From the NCBI GenBank assembly GCA_011033025.1, contig WFMF01000100.1, forward strand, positions 422,090 to 486,089: a stretch of 64,000 bases of DNA, in the 5' to 3' direction. Under the pieces are notes generated by a model that worked only from the letters and a program-made list of their open reading frames with translations, did not search any database and was not told the DNA's origin. Position numbers and translations under genes: made by a program. This DNA is from Beroe forskalii (lineage: Eukaryota > Ctenophora > Nuda > Beroida > Beroidae). Of the stretch, positions 37,680-50,900 are shown one piece after another. Numbering within the stretch: position 1 is the stretch's first letter; each line of letters opens with the position of its first letter.

Positions 37680-37800
37680 TGTTTGTCCCAATTGTCCCAA
37701 ATGTCCCAGTTGTCCCAATTGTCCCAAAAACCAGTCCCAAACTCAAAAAAAAGTAAATTGGGACAGGGACAATTGGGACAATTGGGACAGTGAAACTCCC
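37680..37800. repeat. Second GTCCCAATT minisatellite block, inverted
   Basis: A shorter block with the same 10-bp unit, mostly as TGTCCCAATTG, followed by the same ACTCAAAAAAAAGTAAATTGGGACAGGG junction in pieces. Together with the first block it bounds a 170-bp spacer as an inverted pair. Confidence 0.7.
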
Positions 37801-38289
37801 CCCTATAAGAACAAATTATTAGATTCTGCAATTGGTGACTCAAACTACACAACAAATAATGCATTTGACTTTGTTTATAAAGTAAATTGATAGTCTCTTA
37901 CTCAATAATCTTCAATCCACAATTTTGTTTTAAGATTAACTCAACCCCCTGGCTGTTGCAGTGGTTTTTTAATTTTAATATTCCAATGTAACTTATTGAA
38001 ATGACTTTTTATAGTATCGATTTTATTTACTTATTTGACTTCGGGCAAGTTACTATGCAGCCTGACCTCGGCAAGTCAGAAAAATGCAGCCTTATGTTTT
38101 CAATATTAATATAACTTATCATTTACAACTATTTTAATTTATTCATTTTCATATAAGCACAGTATATACCAGTTTCTGAGGGTATAATTTGTTATATAAT
38201 TTTATTTTTACTGTTTAAAAGTAATGCACTCTGACATTATGTTTTTATATACCCATATTTTTTCCCAAAACCAAAAAGGATTTGGTTGT

Positions 38290-38475
38290 GATGGTCCACC
38301 AAGGATCGACCGAGGCCTCGGCTCGGCCTCGGTTTTTACCGAGGATTGGGGTTTCACCGAGGCCTCGGCCTCGGCCTCGGTCAGAATTGCCAATCCTCGG
38401 AATGCCTCGGCCTCGGTCATTTTAAATCCCAACTTTCCTCGGCCTCGGCCGAGTTTTTATAAATTTGCCGAGGAT
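38290..38475. repeat. CCTCGG microsatellite region
   Basis: Repeated GCCTCGGCCTCGG and ACCGAGGATT words in both directions. Low-complexity; the frames through it are not genes. Confidence 0.7.
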
Positions 38476-39370
38476 TTTACCGAGGATTTTGAAGGAAAAT
38501 ATCCATATTAGATAACAGGAAAAACCTGAATTTTAATTGAAAAAGGCCCAAAAATAACTAGTATGATTTATTAGGAAGATCTTGAAACATTAATTGATGA
38601 ACTGTGGCCATCATATTAGTAAAAAAAACTGACGTCCTTTTATTTGACTAGTCTCGTCTAAAATAGGAAAAAATGGGTAGGAAGAAATTTAGTCTATAAT
38701 CTGATAATTTAATTTAGTCTTATCCAAAGGTCTGGCTTATAGGGGCTGCTGCCCATTACCCATGCTTAAGAGCTTAAGCAGTTATTCAGATTTTTAAAAA
38801 CTGCCTTGATTTTAATAGTGCGGCCATTGTCATCTGGAAAGTACTTAAATATGCAAAAAAAGAAATCCTATTGGGAATTCAATTTCACTTACTCCGAACG
38901 TTTGGCTGCCGCCCCTAGACCGCCTCATAAGTGACCGAAAATCAACTTTTTTGAGTAAATCAACTTGGGGGTATTTGATTATCCCCCATTTGCCATAAAA
39001 TGAGGTGTAGTAACTTAATTTTTGATCATAATCGAAATTTCCACGTTTGCTGTGTTACGCCCTTTTAAGCTGGAAAAAGCATTAGAATATAGGCTATGAA
39101 CTAAACGCTAAAATTTGGAAGCCTAAAACATGATTTGAAGTGCTGATATGCTCTGCATCGTCCTCCCCATCCCAGAAAACGGTGTGGAAGAAGAAATTAG
39201 ATGAAAATTGTGTTACGAAGCCAAGTTATAATGGTTCAAAGCTGCACAAAACTCATCCCATGTAATTCATGATAATAACTTTGCAGCGAAAAAATCTTGA
39301 AATGGTGTCAAATCCGTATATACATGCCATTTTTCGTTTTACCATCCTCATAGCCCAAATAACATTGAAA

Positions 39371-41725
39371 ATGTTGCTAGGCAACTCACCACATCGTTGC
39401 TAAGTTGCTTAACAAGAGGTTATTCTAAGGTTGCTAGGCAACTCACCACGTTGTTGCTAAGTTGCTCAACACTAGGTTGCTCTAAGGTTGCTAGGCAAGT
39501 TACTACGTTATTGCTTAGTTGCATAGCACAAGGTCACTCTGAGGTTGCTAGGCAACTGACCACGTTGTTGCTAAATTGTTTAACAATTGGTTACTCTTAG
39601 GTTGCTAGGAAACTCACCACGTTATTGCTAAGTTGCTCAACACTAGGTTGCTCTAAGGTTGCTAGGCAACTCACCACGTTGTTGCTAAGTTGTTCAACAA
39701 TTGGTTACTCTAAGGTTGCTATATAACTCACCACGTTATTGCTAAGTTGCTCAACAATAGGTTAATCTAAGGTTGCTAGGCAACTCACCACGTTGTTGCT
39801 AAGGTGCTCAACACTAGGTTGCTCTAAGGTTGCTAGGCAACTCACCACATTGTTGCTAAGTTGCTTAATAATAGGTAACTCTAAGATTGCTAGGCAACTC
39901 ACTACGTTGTTGCTAAGTTGTTCAACACTAGGTTACTGTAAGGTTGCTAGGCAACTCACCACGTTGTTGCTAAGTTGTTCAACACTAGGTTGTTCTAAGG
40001 TTGCTAGGCAACTCACCACGTTGTTGCTAAGTTGCTTAACAATAGGTTACTCTAAGGTTGCTAGGCAAATCACCACGTTGTGGCTAAGTTGCTCAACAAT
40101 TGGCTCCTCTGACGTTGCTAAGCAACTCACCACATCGTTGCTAAGTTGCTCAACACTAGGTTACTCTAAGGTTGCTTGGCAACCCACCACGTTCTTGCTA
40201 AGTTGCTCGACAATAGGTTACTCTAAGGTTGCTAGGCAACTCACCACGCTATTTCTAAGTTTCTCAACAATTGGCTACTCTGAGGTTGCTAAGCAACCCA
40301 CCACGTTGTTGCTAAGTTGCTCGAAACTAGGTTACTCTAAGGTTGCTAGGCAACCCACCATTTTGTTGCTAAGTTGTTCAACAATTGGTTACTCTAAGAT
40401 TGCTAAGCAACTCACCACATTGTTGCTAAGTTGCTCAACACTAGGTTACTCTAAGGTTGCTTGGCAACCCACCACGTTCTTGCTAAGTTGCTCGACAATA
40501 GGTTACTCTAAGGTTGCTAGGCAACTCACCACGCTATTGCTAAGTTTCTCAATAATTGGCTACTCTGAGGTTGCTAAGGAACCCACCACGTTGTTGCTAA
40601 GTCGCTCGACACTATGTTACTCTAAGGTTGCTAGGCAACCCACCATGTTGTTGCTAATTTGCTCAACAATAGTTTACTCTAAGGTTGCTAAGCAGCTCGC
40701 CACGTTGTTGTTAAGTTGCTTGACAATAGGTTACTCTAAGGTTGCTAAACAACTCACCACGTTGTTGCGAAGTCATTCAACACTAGTAGGTTACTCTAAG
40801 GTTGCTATGCAACTCACCACGTTATTGCTAAACTGCTTAACAATAGGTTACTCTAAGGTTGCTAGGCAACTCACTACGTTGTTGCTAAGTTGCTCAACAC
40901 TAGGTTGCTCTAAGGTTGCTAGGCAACTCACCACGTTGTTGCTAAGTTGCTTAACAATAGGTTACTCTAAGGTTGCTAGGCAACTCACCACATTGTTGCT
41001 GAGTTGCTGAACACTAGGTTACTCTAAGGTTTCTAGGCAACTCACCACGTTGTTGCTAAGTTGCTCAACAATAGGTTACTCTAAGGTTGCTAGGCAACTC
41101 ACCACGTTATTGCTAAGTTGCTCAACACTAGGTTGCTCTAAGGTTGCTAGGCAACTCACCACATTGTTGCTAAGTTGCTTAACAATAGGTTACTCTAAGG
41201 TTGCTAGGCAACTCACTACGTTGTTGCTAAGTTGTTCAACACTAGGTTACTCTAAGGTTGCTAAGCAACTCACCACGTTGTTGCTAAGTTTCTCAACACT
41301 AGCTTACTCTAAGGTTGCTTGGCAACCCACCACGTTGTTGCTAGGTTGCTCGACACTAGGTTACTCTAAGGTTGCTAGACAACCCACCACGTTGTTGCTA
41401 ATTTGCTCAACAATAGTTTACTCTAAGGTTGCTAAGCACCTCACCACGTTGTTGCTAAGTTGCTCAAAAATAGGTAATTAAAGGTTGCTAGACAACTCAC
41501 CACGTTGTTGCTTAGTTGCTTAACACTAGGTTACTGTAAGGTTGCAAGTCAACTCACCACGTTGTTGCTAAGTTGCTCAAAACTAGTCCAAAGTCTTATC
41601 TATAATGGTGTATGGGTATATGACAAACATACCCAAAATACTGCAATAGGTTACTCTAAGGTCGCTAGGTTGTTGCTAGGTTGCTCAATAAGGTTGCTAG
41701 GCAACTCACCACGTTGTTGCTAAGG
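39371..41725. repeat. 57-bp satellite with an X-box core in each unit
   Basis: About 41 head-to-tail units of roughly 57 bp. Each has GTTGCTAGGCAAC, CTCACCACGTTG, TTGCTAAGTTGCTCAAC, then ACTAGGTTACTCTAAG. GTTGCTAGGCAAC is an inverted repeat that fits the RFX X-box (GTTGCY-n-RGCAAC). Units diverge by a few percent to about 15%, and two recurring variants (GTTACT/GTTGCT) alternate in places, hinting at higher-order units. Because 57 is 19 codons, long open frames run through it by construction. Confidence 0.9.
41587..41645 (-). mobile_element. Penelope-like element end fragment inside the satellite
   Basis: These about 58 bases (GTCTTATCTATAATGGTG, GTATGGGTATATGACAAAC) match the reverse complement of the last about 55 bases of the Penelope-like element that ends at 50664. 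The fragment interrupts the satellite and is the only non-satellite piece in it. Confidence 0.55.
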
Positions 41726-41942
41726 ATGAGGGTTTGGAGTTGAGGAAAGGGTTGTTGCAGGGGCATTGGAGCGGTCTGATACGTTGTGTCGGCTGTGGAC
41801 TGCCTCTCACTAATCTGGGGCAACTAGAGGCGTGATTGTTAGCATCGTATGGCAGCAAGTGGCGTGAAGTAAAGCTTGAAAGTAGAACGAAAAATGAAAT
41901 ACAAGCTTAACTTTGCAGAAAAGCAAAAAATAATAGTTTTAC

Positions 41943-44900
41943 CAGGTAAGACTCCACATTCAGTTTGTTTTTCTTGATTGCATCTGGGCTCTCCGACTTG
42001 TTAACGTCTCTTTCGACCATCCCACTTTTGATGCTAGCTCCTGAGGCTATGCCACCGGGAACAACCCTGGAATGATCATGATATGTAGCGAAATCAGCAG
42101 TTAAATTTAAAATTATAGACTTAATCACAAAAGATAAGATAATATATAGACTCGAAGGACTCGACTCATAGAGGTTAACACATCAAATTAGTTAATTAGC
42201 TCACCCCTCGAATCTGTTTCCTGGAGTGTCCACTGAATCTGAAGTGTCCTGGAGCATTGGAGTCTCTCTGGAGTCCGGCTTGTCGTCCCTAATGTCCTGT
42301 TTCTCATCAATACTGCTGATGTCGGAGACTGGGGAGTCGTCAGGCGAAGACTTGGGCGTCTCATCCTGAAGTAGGAATGTCAAATAGTTAGATTGATATC
42401 TGAAGTAGTTACATACATAATACATATCTGTAGTAGAAGAGACATGCTCGAGATTTTGAAAATTCGTGACCATTTCGAACATATTTTCTACCATCTTCTG
42501 GTGAAGAGACAGCTTCTTTCTTAGTTTTCTCCAAAGGCTTGAGCTTGCTCTTCGTCAATCCAAACTCAGAGGTGGAGATCTCTTCTTTAACTCGCTGCGA
42601 ATGAGGATACTTTTACAAATACTTCCATCACAAGTTTCCACTGCTCTCTGAACTAGATGTCACAGAATAAAGGAGAGTAAAGTGACACAGGGTAAACTCT
42701 CACGCCTCTTGCCATTTTCTACTCACCAAGTCGTGAGGAGTTGACCTCTGCGACTTGGTCTTGTTGGAGTTTGACTTGGCAGACTTTGCTCCCGTCTTGA
42801 AATCCTCCACATGAGCAATGGCAGAGCCGAGGACTCGCAGATGGGGAATGTAGTAGATGTGGTTCTTTGACAGGTTCAGGTACTTTAGTCTGCGAGGATA
42901 GGTTTAGATACATCAATCTGAGAGGTAATAATAATAATAATAAATTAATACATTTATAACACGCTTAGACATTGTTGAATAAATATCTGTGAGGGAAATA
43001 TTCTAGCCATTCAAGCGTGACCTGAAGAAAATCCACACTACTTTGAAAACAAATATCACAGAAATCAAGTTTTAGCTCCACTAACTAAGTTATCAAATTA
43101 TCTCAAGGGATTCCACTGAATGCTAGTTCAAAATAATGTGTCTTTAAACCTCGCTTAAATATATCAATATTCGACAAACATCTTAATTCATAAGGTAACA
43201 TATTCCATACTCTTGGTCCATTATAATGAAAAGCATTAAGAGTCCTAGAGAAATTCAAGTGGACTTGGTGTCTTTAACATGAAAAAGTCATCATCCAGAC
43301 GAAGGCTCATTCTTTTAGTTTCTCTTAGGCAAAGAAGTTCTTTCAAATATTTGGGTGCCATGTTGTTGATGCATTTAAAGACAAGAAGAGCAGTTTTGAA
43401 TTGTATTCTGTAGACAACTGGAAGAAAGTGTAACTCCTTGAGGTAAGGACTGATTGGTGACCATTTCATTTTACCATTCAACTTGAAGATGAATCTAACT
43501 GCATCATTTGAAGCTTTTGAAGTTTCTGGAGATTCTTTTCAGTAACTATAGCATATGATGCATTACAGTAATCTATCATTGATAGTATATTTGCATGAAC
43601 TAGCTGTACTTTAAGGCTGTGTGTTAATCGTGAGCCAATGCGCCTGAGATTTCTCAGGTTTAGGTAACATATTTGAGAGATGTGCTTAATCTGATCATCC
43701 ATGCTAAGTCGGTGGTCAAATAAAAACCCAGGTTTTTAGTTGCTAGGACTGGGCTGACAGTTATTTCATCCACAGAATCACTGAGGCTCAACTTTTCAAT
43801 GGGACTGATGTAATAGCCAATGTCAATGAATTCTGTCTTGTCCTCATTCAGTTTAAGAAAGTTGCACATCATCCATGACTTAATCTCTGTGAAGCAATCT
43901 TTAATGACGGAAAGGTCAGGATTAGGTGAATGGACATCAAATGAGAAATAAACCTGTGTATCATCAGCATATAAGTGCACAGAGAGTCCATACTTGGATA
44001 TTATATCTTCCAAATCCTTTGTATATAGAATGAACAGTAGTGGACCCAATATAGATCCCTGTGGGACCCCAATATCAAGAATTGCTTCTTGAGATGAACT
44101 GTCATTGACTATAACTTTAAACTTCCTATCTGATAAGTATGATGAAATCCAATTAAGCACAGCACCTTTTACACCATACTTGTTTCTGAGCATTTTCAGC
44201 AGTAATGAATGATTTATAGTGTCAAAGGCAGCACTCAAGTCGAGAAGAAGTAGAACCACATTTGTCTTCTTATCAAGCATCATCATTAAGTCATTCTGGA
44301 TTTTTCAGAACTGCTGTTTCACAGCTGTGATACTTTCTGTATGCTGACTGAAAGCCTGAAAAAAGCTCATTCCCTTCAATGTGACTTATAAGTTGGTCAT
44401 GAACTATCCTTTCCAGCAGTTTGGATATATATGGAAGGTTACTTATTGGTCTATAGTTTGCAAAAACATCTGAGTCTAAGTTTTGCTTCTTGATGCTTGG
44501 TCTCACTACTGCAGTTTTGAAAGCTGAAGGGAACTTGCCAGTTTTGAGGGACTCATTGATGATGTAATGCAAAACTCGAATTAACTCAGGTAAGCATTGC
44601 TTAAAAAGCCAGACAGGCATTGCATCTAAAACACATGACTTATCAGGAAGATTCTTGGCTAGGTCAAAGAGCTTATCTTCTGATACTTCTTGGAAAACAG
44701 AAAAAGATACAGGTTTGTGATTAATAGGAGCAGAGGATGTCTGATCTAAATTGGACGATTCACTTCCAAGGTCCTCTTCAATATTTCTGTAAATTGTCTT
44801 CACCTTGCTACTGAAAAAAGTGCAAACTTGTCAGCAATAGCTAAATCATCCTTATCATTTGGAAGCTTGTTAGCCCCTGAACTCTTTATCCAAGAGCTGG

Positions 44901-47900
44901 TTCACCAAACGGTATGTACTCCTTGCATCTCCTTTAACAGATGAAAACTTTTGTCAAAAAAATCTGTTTCTAGCTTTGTCAATGATAATGGCCTTATCAA
45001 TACACTTCTCTTTGTACACTTCTTGGAGCTCAGTACTCTCAGGGTTCTTTTTTAACTTCCTTTGTGCTCTCTTTGTATCAGCTCTGGCCAGTTGACAATC
45101 TGAGTTCCACCATGCTGAACGTTTGGTGTTGAACTTTCTTGTTACTACAGGGCATGCTTGCCATAAGAATATCTTCAACGGTTGAAACAAATAGTTTCAA
45201 AGCATGGTCTACTGATTCAAAATCAGAGAAGTTAATTGGAGAACAAACAAGTCTTCTCTGAGGCGAGTAACATCAATCTTGCTGAATTCACGAACATTCT
45301 TAATTTTTGCTCTTAGGCTCTTCTGCTGACAATTCAGTTGGCAGGTTGAAACTTAAAGATAATGGTCTGATGTTGTGCCAGTTTTATTATCAACAATAAT
45401 ATCATTGATAGGAATTCCAATAGCAAGAGGCAATGAAAGAACCAAATCCAGTGTACCACCAGAGATATGTGTGGAATCATTGACATGCTGAACAAAACCT
45501 TTGCTTTCATACAATGAGATAAACTTTTGGCATACAAGTCATCAGGTTTTTCGATGTGAAAGTTAAAATCTCCACATATGATAGGATAGCCAGTTTTTGT
45601 CACCAGGTCATCAAGGTAAGTTTCAAACTCCTGTAAAAAATTATTGACTTTTGTTTCATTGTATTTCTCTTTAGATTTTGTCTGAGTTGTGCGATATATA
45701 GTGCAGAGACGAATGATGCCACTTTCCTTCTTGATAACACATTCAGCCACTTCAAATGACTTAAAGCCAACAACTTTATTCCCAACTGGTTTAACTTTTC
45801 TAAAATCGTAAACAAATGCAACACCACCTCCTCTGCCTTTTCGAGGAAAATTCAAGACATCAAAACCACATTCATGAAGTTCAGCAAATCTTGCATCCTC
45901 TTTTGATGTGAACCAGGTTTCTGTGACACAACAAACATCAATTTTACGATCAATTAACAGCTCAACACCCCTGACCTTATTGCACATTGATTGTGCATTG
46001 AAGCACTTAACTGATAACATTCCATTTGATTCTGCTCTATGTTTCCACATCACGTTTTTGAGAGGAGCTCTGTGTTTTCTTTCAAGCGTAACACTTCTCT
46101 TACCATAACAGGGCAGTTATTATCACTGGCATTATGAGTTTTATAACCTTCAGCATCATTCGATTGGGCAGAAGCGAGACATCTAGCACAGCAGTGCTTT
46201 GATGCAGTATTTTGAACTGGCATGCAGATGATCTGTGCTTTCCCACAGCAATACAAGCATGTAGGTGTACTGTTTTTATTAGGGCATTCTGAAGATACAT
46301 GACCAATCATCTGACAATGATAGCAATGCTTTACATGATATCTATCTTTGATATGATACCTACTATTACCCAAGTAGAGATTTCCATCCTGATTAGTGAG
46401 TATTGCAAGCCTGATAGATGGGGAAACTTTGATACCAACTGAATAATGGTTATTCGAAGTGTTCTGATTGATGTATATGACTTCTAGAGTATGACCTGTG
46501 TTATAAAGCTCTGCAACACATGGGTTTTTAGCAGTATCTTATCTATGACAGTTTTCTTTTCATTCACCCTGACACTGTTAGTGTCAGCAGATCAATGTCT
46601 TCAAATACATTTTCCAAAACATTATAGAGGTATATTTTGGGGAGCATCTTACTTCCAGATTTAGTGTGATAATGATAGGATTCCAATACATAAGACATAT
46701 CTATTTTATCTTTACCTTCATCTCTCAAAGCTTTATTTTTGAATCCAATTACAATTTTCATGCTTCTAGGGTTTGTCCTTATAAACTCAACTTGGGTATC
46801 TTTAAGCTTATTCTCTACATATTTCTTAACATCAGACATTCTTTGGGCACTTTTATTTTCATTATCACTTGGAACAATTAGAAGAATTTCGTTATTTTTA
46901 GTCTTGGATGAAGGTGGAGTTTCTGAAATATTACTCACTCTTGCTTCTGAACTGCCAATGCTCAGTTGAGTTGAAGCCTGTGCTATGGGTCTAGCAACTT
47001 CGGCATAACTAGGTGCATGACTTGGAGCAGTAGATACATGTGGATCATTAATAATACCTGGGGGTGGCTCATTATTGGAAAAAGAAGGAGCATCTGCTGG
47101 CATGATTTTGCTGAGCATCAATTTGATTTCCAGCATAGATTTGGATAGATCATCCACACGTTTATCAATGGTTTCAATTTTCTCATTTTCAACCAAGTCA
47201 ACAGATAAATTATCAGTAGAGCTGCATAAATTAGGGGTGGGCAAATTAACCTGCTCTTCAGTAATATTGGCAGGGGCTGACAACAAGCTCTCTTGACTAG
47301 CAACTTCTGTTGAGCAGCTGGAGGCAATGGAGACAGCAGAAAGGTCAGTTGCCATTTCCTCGCTCATATCACACTGACAGCCAAAACTGGTCTTGGGAAG
47401 TAGTTCAACTGAGTGAAGATCTCTGTTAATCATCAACATTTTTAATGAAATATAAAAGAGCCTTTTATGAGATTCTTTGGTCAGCAGTTTGAATGAGTCA
47501 AAATCAACAATATCTGCATCAACATTAACAATATCATCTGTGGTTGCAGATTTAGCAAACTTGGAAACATGGAGCTAAATTTGTACTTATCTCCAACTCT
47601 GTTGTAAGAGTTAAATCATCATCATCTTTGTTTGGGTCAATTGGTATGACAGGAGTTGAGTTCAACTTTGTCACTACTTTATTACAATCACCATCAATGT
47701 CATCAATGCCATAACTTTTGTCATTGACCTGTAACAATTGACTAACCGAGGCCCTGGTCCCCTTTTCCTTTGAACGTTCACCCTGTGACATAATGCTCCC
47801 CGGAATACCACGGGGTTATGACAGCTTAGCACAGGGGTAGTGGTTACTCAGGCTTTGGATTTCAGGTTCCTCAGTTAGTTAATTTAATATGTGTTGTGTT

Positions 47901-50900
47901 GTAAGTTAATACTGAAGAGCTGAAGCGAAGGGCAATCAGGTATCTCATTAGAGGCAGCTCTATTGTAGACTAGCACTAAATGTTTCACAGTGAATCAGCA
48001 TTTCATTCAAGGAAATCTCCACCTACTTCTTGAGGGCTCCCAGGGTTGCAAAGGTTGAGAGGTCACAGAGGTGGTTATCATCCAGATACAGCTCCTCAAG
48101 GTTAGCAAACCTCTTGAAGACAACGTTATCACTGTCAACTGAAATGGGGGTTATCACTGTCAACTGAAATGGGGGTTGACTGACGTAATTCAAATGTTTC
48201 AAAGATGTGATTATGAGTGAAATCCTGGAATGATTTGATGTTAGGTTTGGTAAGAACATCTTTTTTTGTTGTAGAGCAACTACCATGAACATGGTCTTGC
48301 GATCTGCACCTTACAAAAGGGTCTTATAAAAGTGTCTTGTAAAAGCGTCTTGTAAAAGTGTCTTGTTGAAGTGTCTTGTAAAAGCGTCATCTAAAAGTGT
48401 CTTGTAAAAGTGTCTTGTATAAGTATCTTGTGAAAGTGTCTTGTAAAAGTGTCTTGTAAAAGTGTCTCGTAAAAGTGTCCGATATAAGTGTCTTGTAAAA
48501 GTGTCTCGTAAAAGTGTCTTGTAAAAGTGTCTTGTAAAAGTGTCTCGTAAAAGTGTCAGAGATCAAAGCTAGTATTGACGATGATTTGACAAGCTTTATC
48601 AAGAGCAAAAGTAAGAAGTACCACTTGAAGAACGCTGCTTTTGATTCTTGGTATAGCAGAGTGTCGGATATCGTTGATAATAGACTTGGATTCTATAAAG
48701 ACAACCATCCACATGTCTTTGAACAAACTGAAGACAATGTCCTTGAGAGAGGGTGTCAAGGAAGAACTGAAACGTCTTCAGAAGCTTTATATCATTTGTA
48801 CTATCGATAAAGCATCTAACAACTTCGCTTTTATCTGTAAGAAGTTCTATGTTATAACTCTTCTCAAAGAACTTGGTTTTGACACTGATACATTAGAATG
48901 TACGGGTAACAAAACCTACTCTCCTCTCCCAAACGACCCTGACTTCTACGTCGAACAAATCGCTTCGACACTACGAGACAAGTACTCCATCACCATCGAC
49001 GACCAAAACATGTGTCTACCACGGCTGTTCTGGAATCCCTAAACTCCACAAGAACCCATACAAAGCACGCTTCATAGCTGAGGCGAGAAGCTGTGCTACT
49101 AAACAGCTGAACATCCTTGTTAATTGTAGTCTTAAACTCCTACGAGAATACTTCAAGAAGTATTGTCAGACAATATACAATAACAGTGGTGTCAATGTGT
49201 TCTGGAGCATAGATTCTTCTGCACAGTTTTTGAGTCACTGCAGAGCAGTGAAGCATTTAATCTCCAAATTTACGACTTTACCACTTTATATACCAATTTA
49301 GACCTTAAAGAAGTTGATGATATGATTGAGAAGTTATAGATCTGATCTTCTCTGAAAGAAACAAGTACATAAATATTTGTAAATATGATACATATAAGTG
49401 TTTCTTCGCGAAGAAGGTCTATGATGGCTACCATATTTTTGATAGAGATCAGCTCAAAGAAGCAGTTCATTTTATCATCTATCACACCTATATAGTTTTC
49501 GCAGGTAAAGTTTTTTATCCAAGTCTTAGGAATCCCCCATGGGTGGAAATTCCAGTTCCCCATCGCGGATCTCACTCTCGCTAAACGAGAGTTTAACTTC
49601 ATGCTAAATCTTTTAAAGTCCAAAAAGTTTTCCCTAGCTAAGATTCTTTCTAAAACACGACGCTACGTCGATGATCTTATCACCACTAATTATCTCAACT
49701 TTGAAGCTCTAATCAAACAAATCTATCATCCTTCTCTTGAAATGGAGAGGTCAGGTAATGACAACAAGAACGTGAACTACCTGGACCTCAATATTTCTAT
49801 CCAACCAAGCAAGGTTATTGTGTCTGTATATAACAAGACCGATGACTTTAATTTCTCTGTAGTTTCCTTTAACATTTCCACAGAGTAATATCCCTCTAGA
49901 AGTAGGCCATAATGTATTCTATAGTCAAATCCTTAGGTACGCTAACATTTGTACTGAATTAGAAACTTTCCTCTTCAATCTTAAAAAAGTTTTCAAAAAC
50001 TGATTGAAAGAGGATATAGTAACTCCAATCTTGTAGACATTATTAAACGTTGCCTTAATAAGAATAGCTTAGTCTTTCAGAAATATGCAATTTTAGATAA
50101 CAGTACAATTTTAGATCAATTTGTTTAGGTATTGGCACGCGAGGTTCTTCACATTCTGTACTGGATAGTTGTGCAGCTTGTTGCTGACCTTGAGCAACTT
50201 ACTGTATGATTAGCCTGGGACTGAATGTGGGGCTGGACAGGCAGATGCCTGTAACCTCCCATTCATTTTAACTTCCACTTTCAGGTTTTAAATAGCGTAA
50301 CATTAAGATGTTTCACCCGAATTTAATAACACTCATTGATCTTTGCCTCTACTGAACTCTTCCCCTTTTCCTCCCCTTCCCTCTAAACTGTGTTGCTCAG
50401 GAATCTGGAGTCCTGGTGGCCCAGCCCTGCAGTTGTAAGCTGTGAGGGGTACGTGGGCCGAAACCCTCCGTTTCCCTTTGTCACCTGCTGATGGGACACC
50501 TACATCGCAGATGGCAGGGAGACCTTACAACTGTAGGGTAACCGCTGATGATTCACAGTTTAGTCTCTTCCGCCTCTTATGTCAATCCTTGAATTAGAAA
50601 ATCGATGTACAGTATTTTGTTATGTTTGTAGTATACCCATACACCTTTATAGATAAGACATTGGATTGTAAAAGTGTCTTGTAAAAGTGTCTCGTAAAAG
50701 TGTCTTGTAAAAGTGTCTTGTATAAGTGTCTAGTAAAAGTGTCTTGTATAAGTGTCTAGTAAAAGTGTACCTGCCGGATATGCCATGTTGGAAGGGAGTG
50801 TCTTTATCTCGTTTGCTGTCAGAACCAGAACCCTCAACTTCTCAAGCAGCCCAATGTTAAGGATTGCACTGTGAGATACCTGGAATGGTTTGAAATGTAG

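Larger units (their letters stand above)
35040..39370. other. Repeat-rich intergenic stretch, no gene seen
   Basis: Contains CpG-rich repeat pieces (35830-35990; 36640-36780 with GGGGGCTTCGCCCCC-type hairpins), the GGGACAATT minisatellite (37200-37800) and a CCTCGG microsatellite (38300-38475). No host exon was recognised. Confidence 0.5.
42929..47908 (-). mobile_element. Nearly full-length LINE (CR1/jockey-like), copy 2, inside XRRA1-A intron
   Basis: Inverted copy of the element at 29855-34853, nearly identical to it. ORF1 runs from ATG near 47791 to about 46050. ORF2 is in pieces: 46053-45334, 45190-44954, 44803-44291, 44286-43660, 43702-43478, 43481-43245. The tail is AATTTATT(ATT)n at the low-coordinate end. 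The matching intron of XRRA1-B (53400-53550) lacks it, so the empty site is visible. A short target duplication of about TAAT is possible. Confidence 0.85.

Noticed and set aside
39793-41010. 405-codon open frame with a 19-residue repeat (LLLSCSTLGYSKVARQLTT)
   Set aside because: It is the 57-bp satellite read in one frame; 57 is divisible by 3, so openness is automatic. No start context, no splice sites and no domain.
39371-41725. Possible CRISPR-like array
   Set aside because: Units are directly adjacent with no unique spacers, and this is an animal genome.
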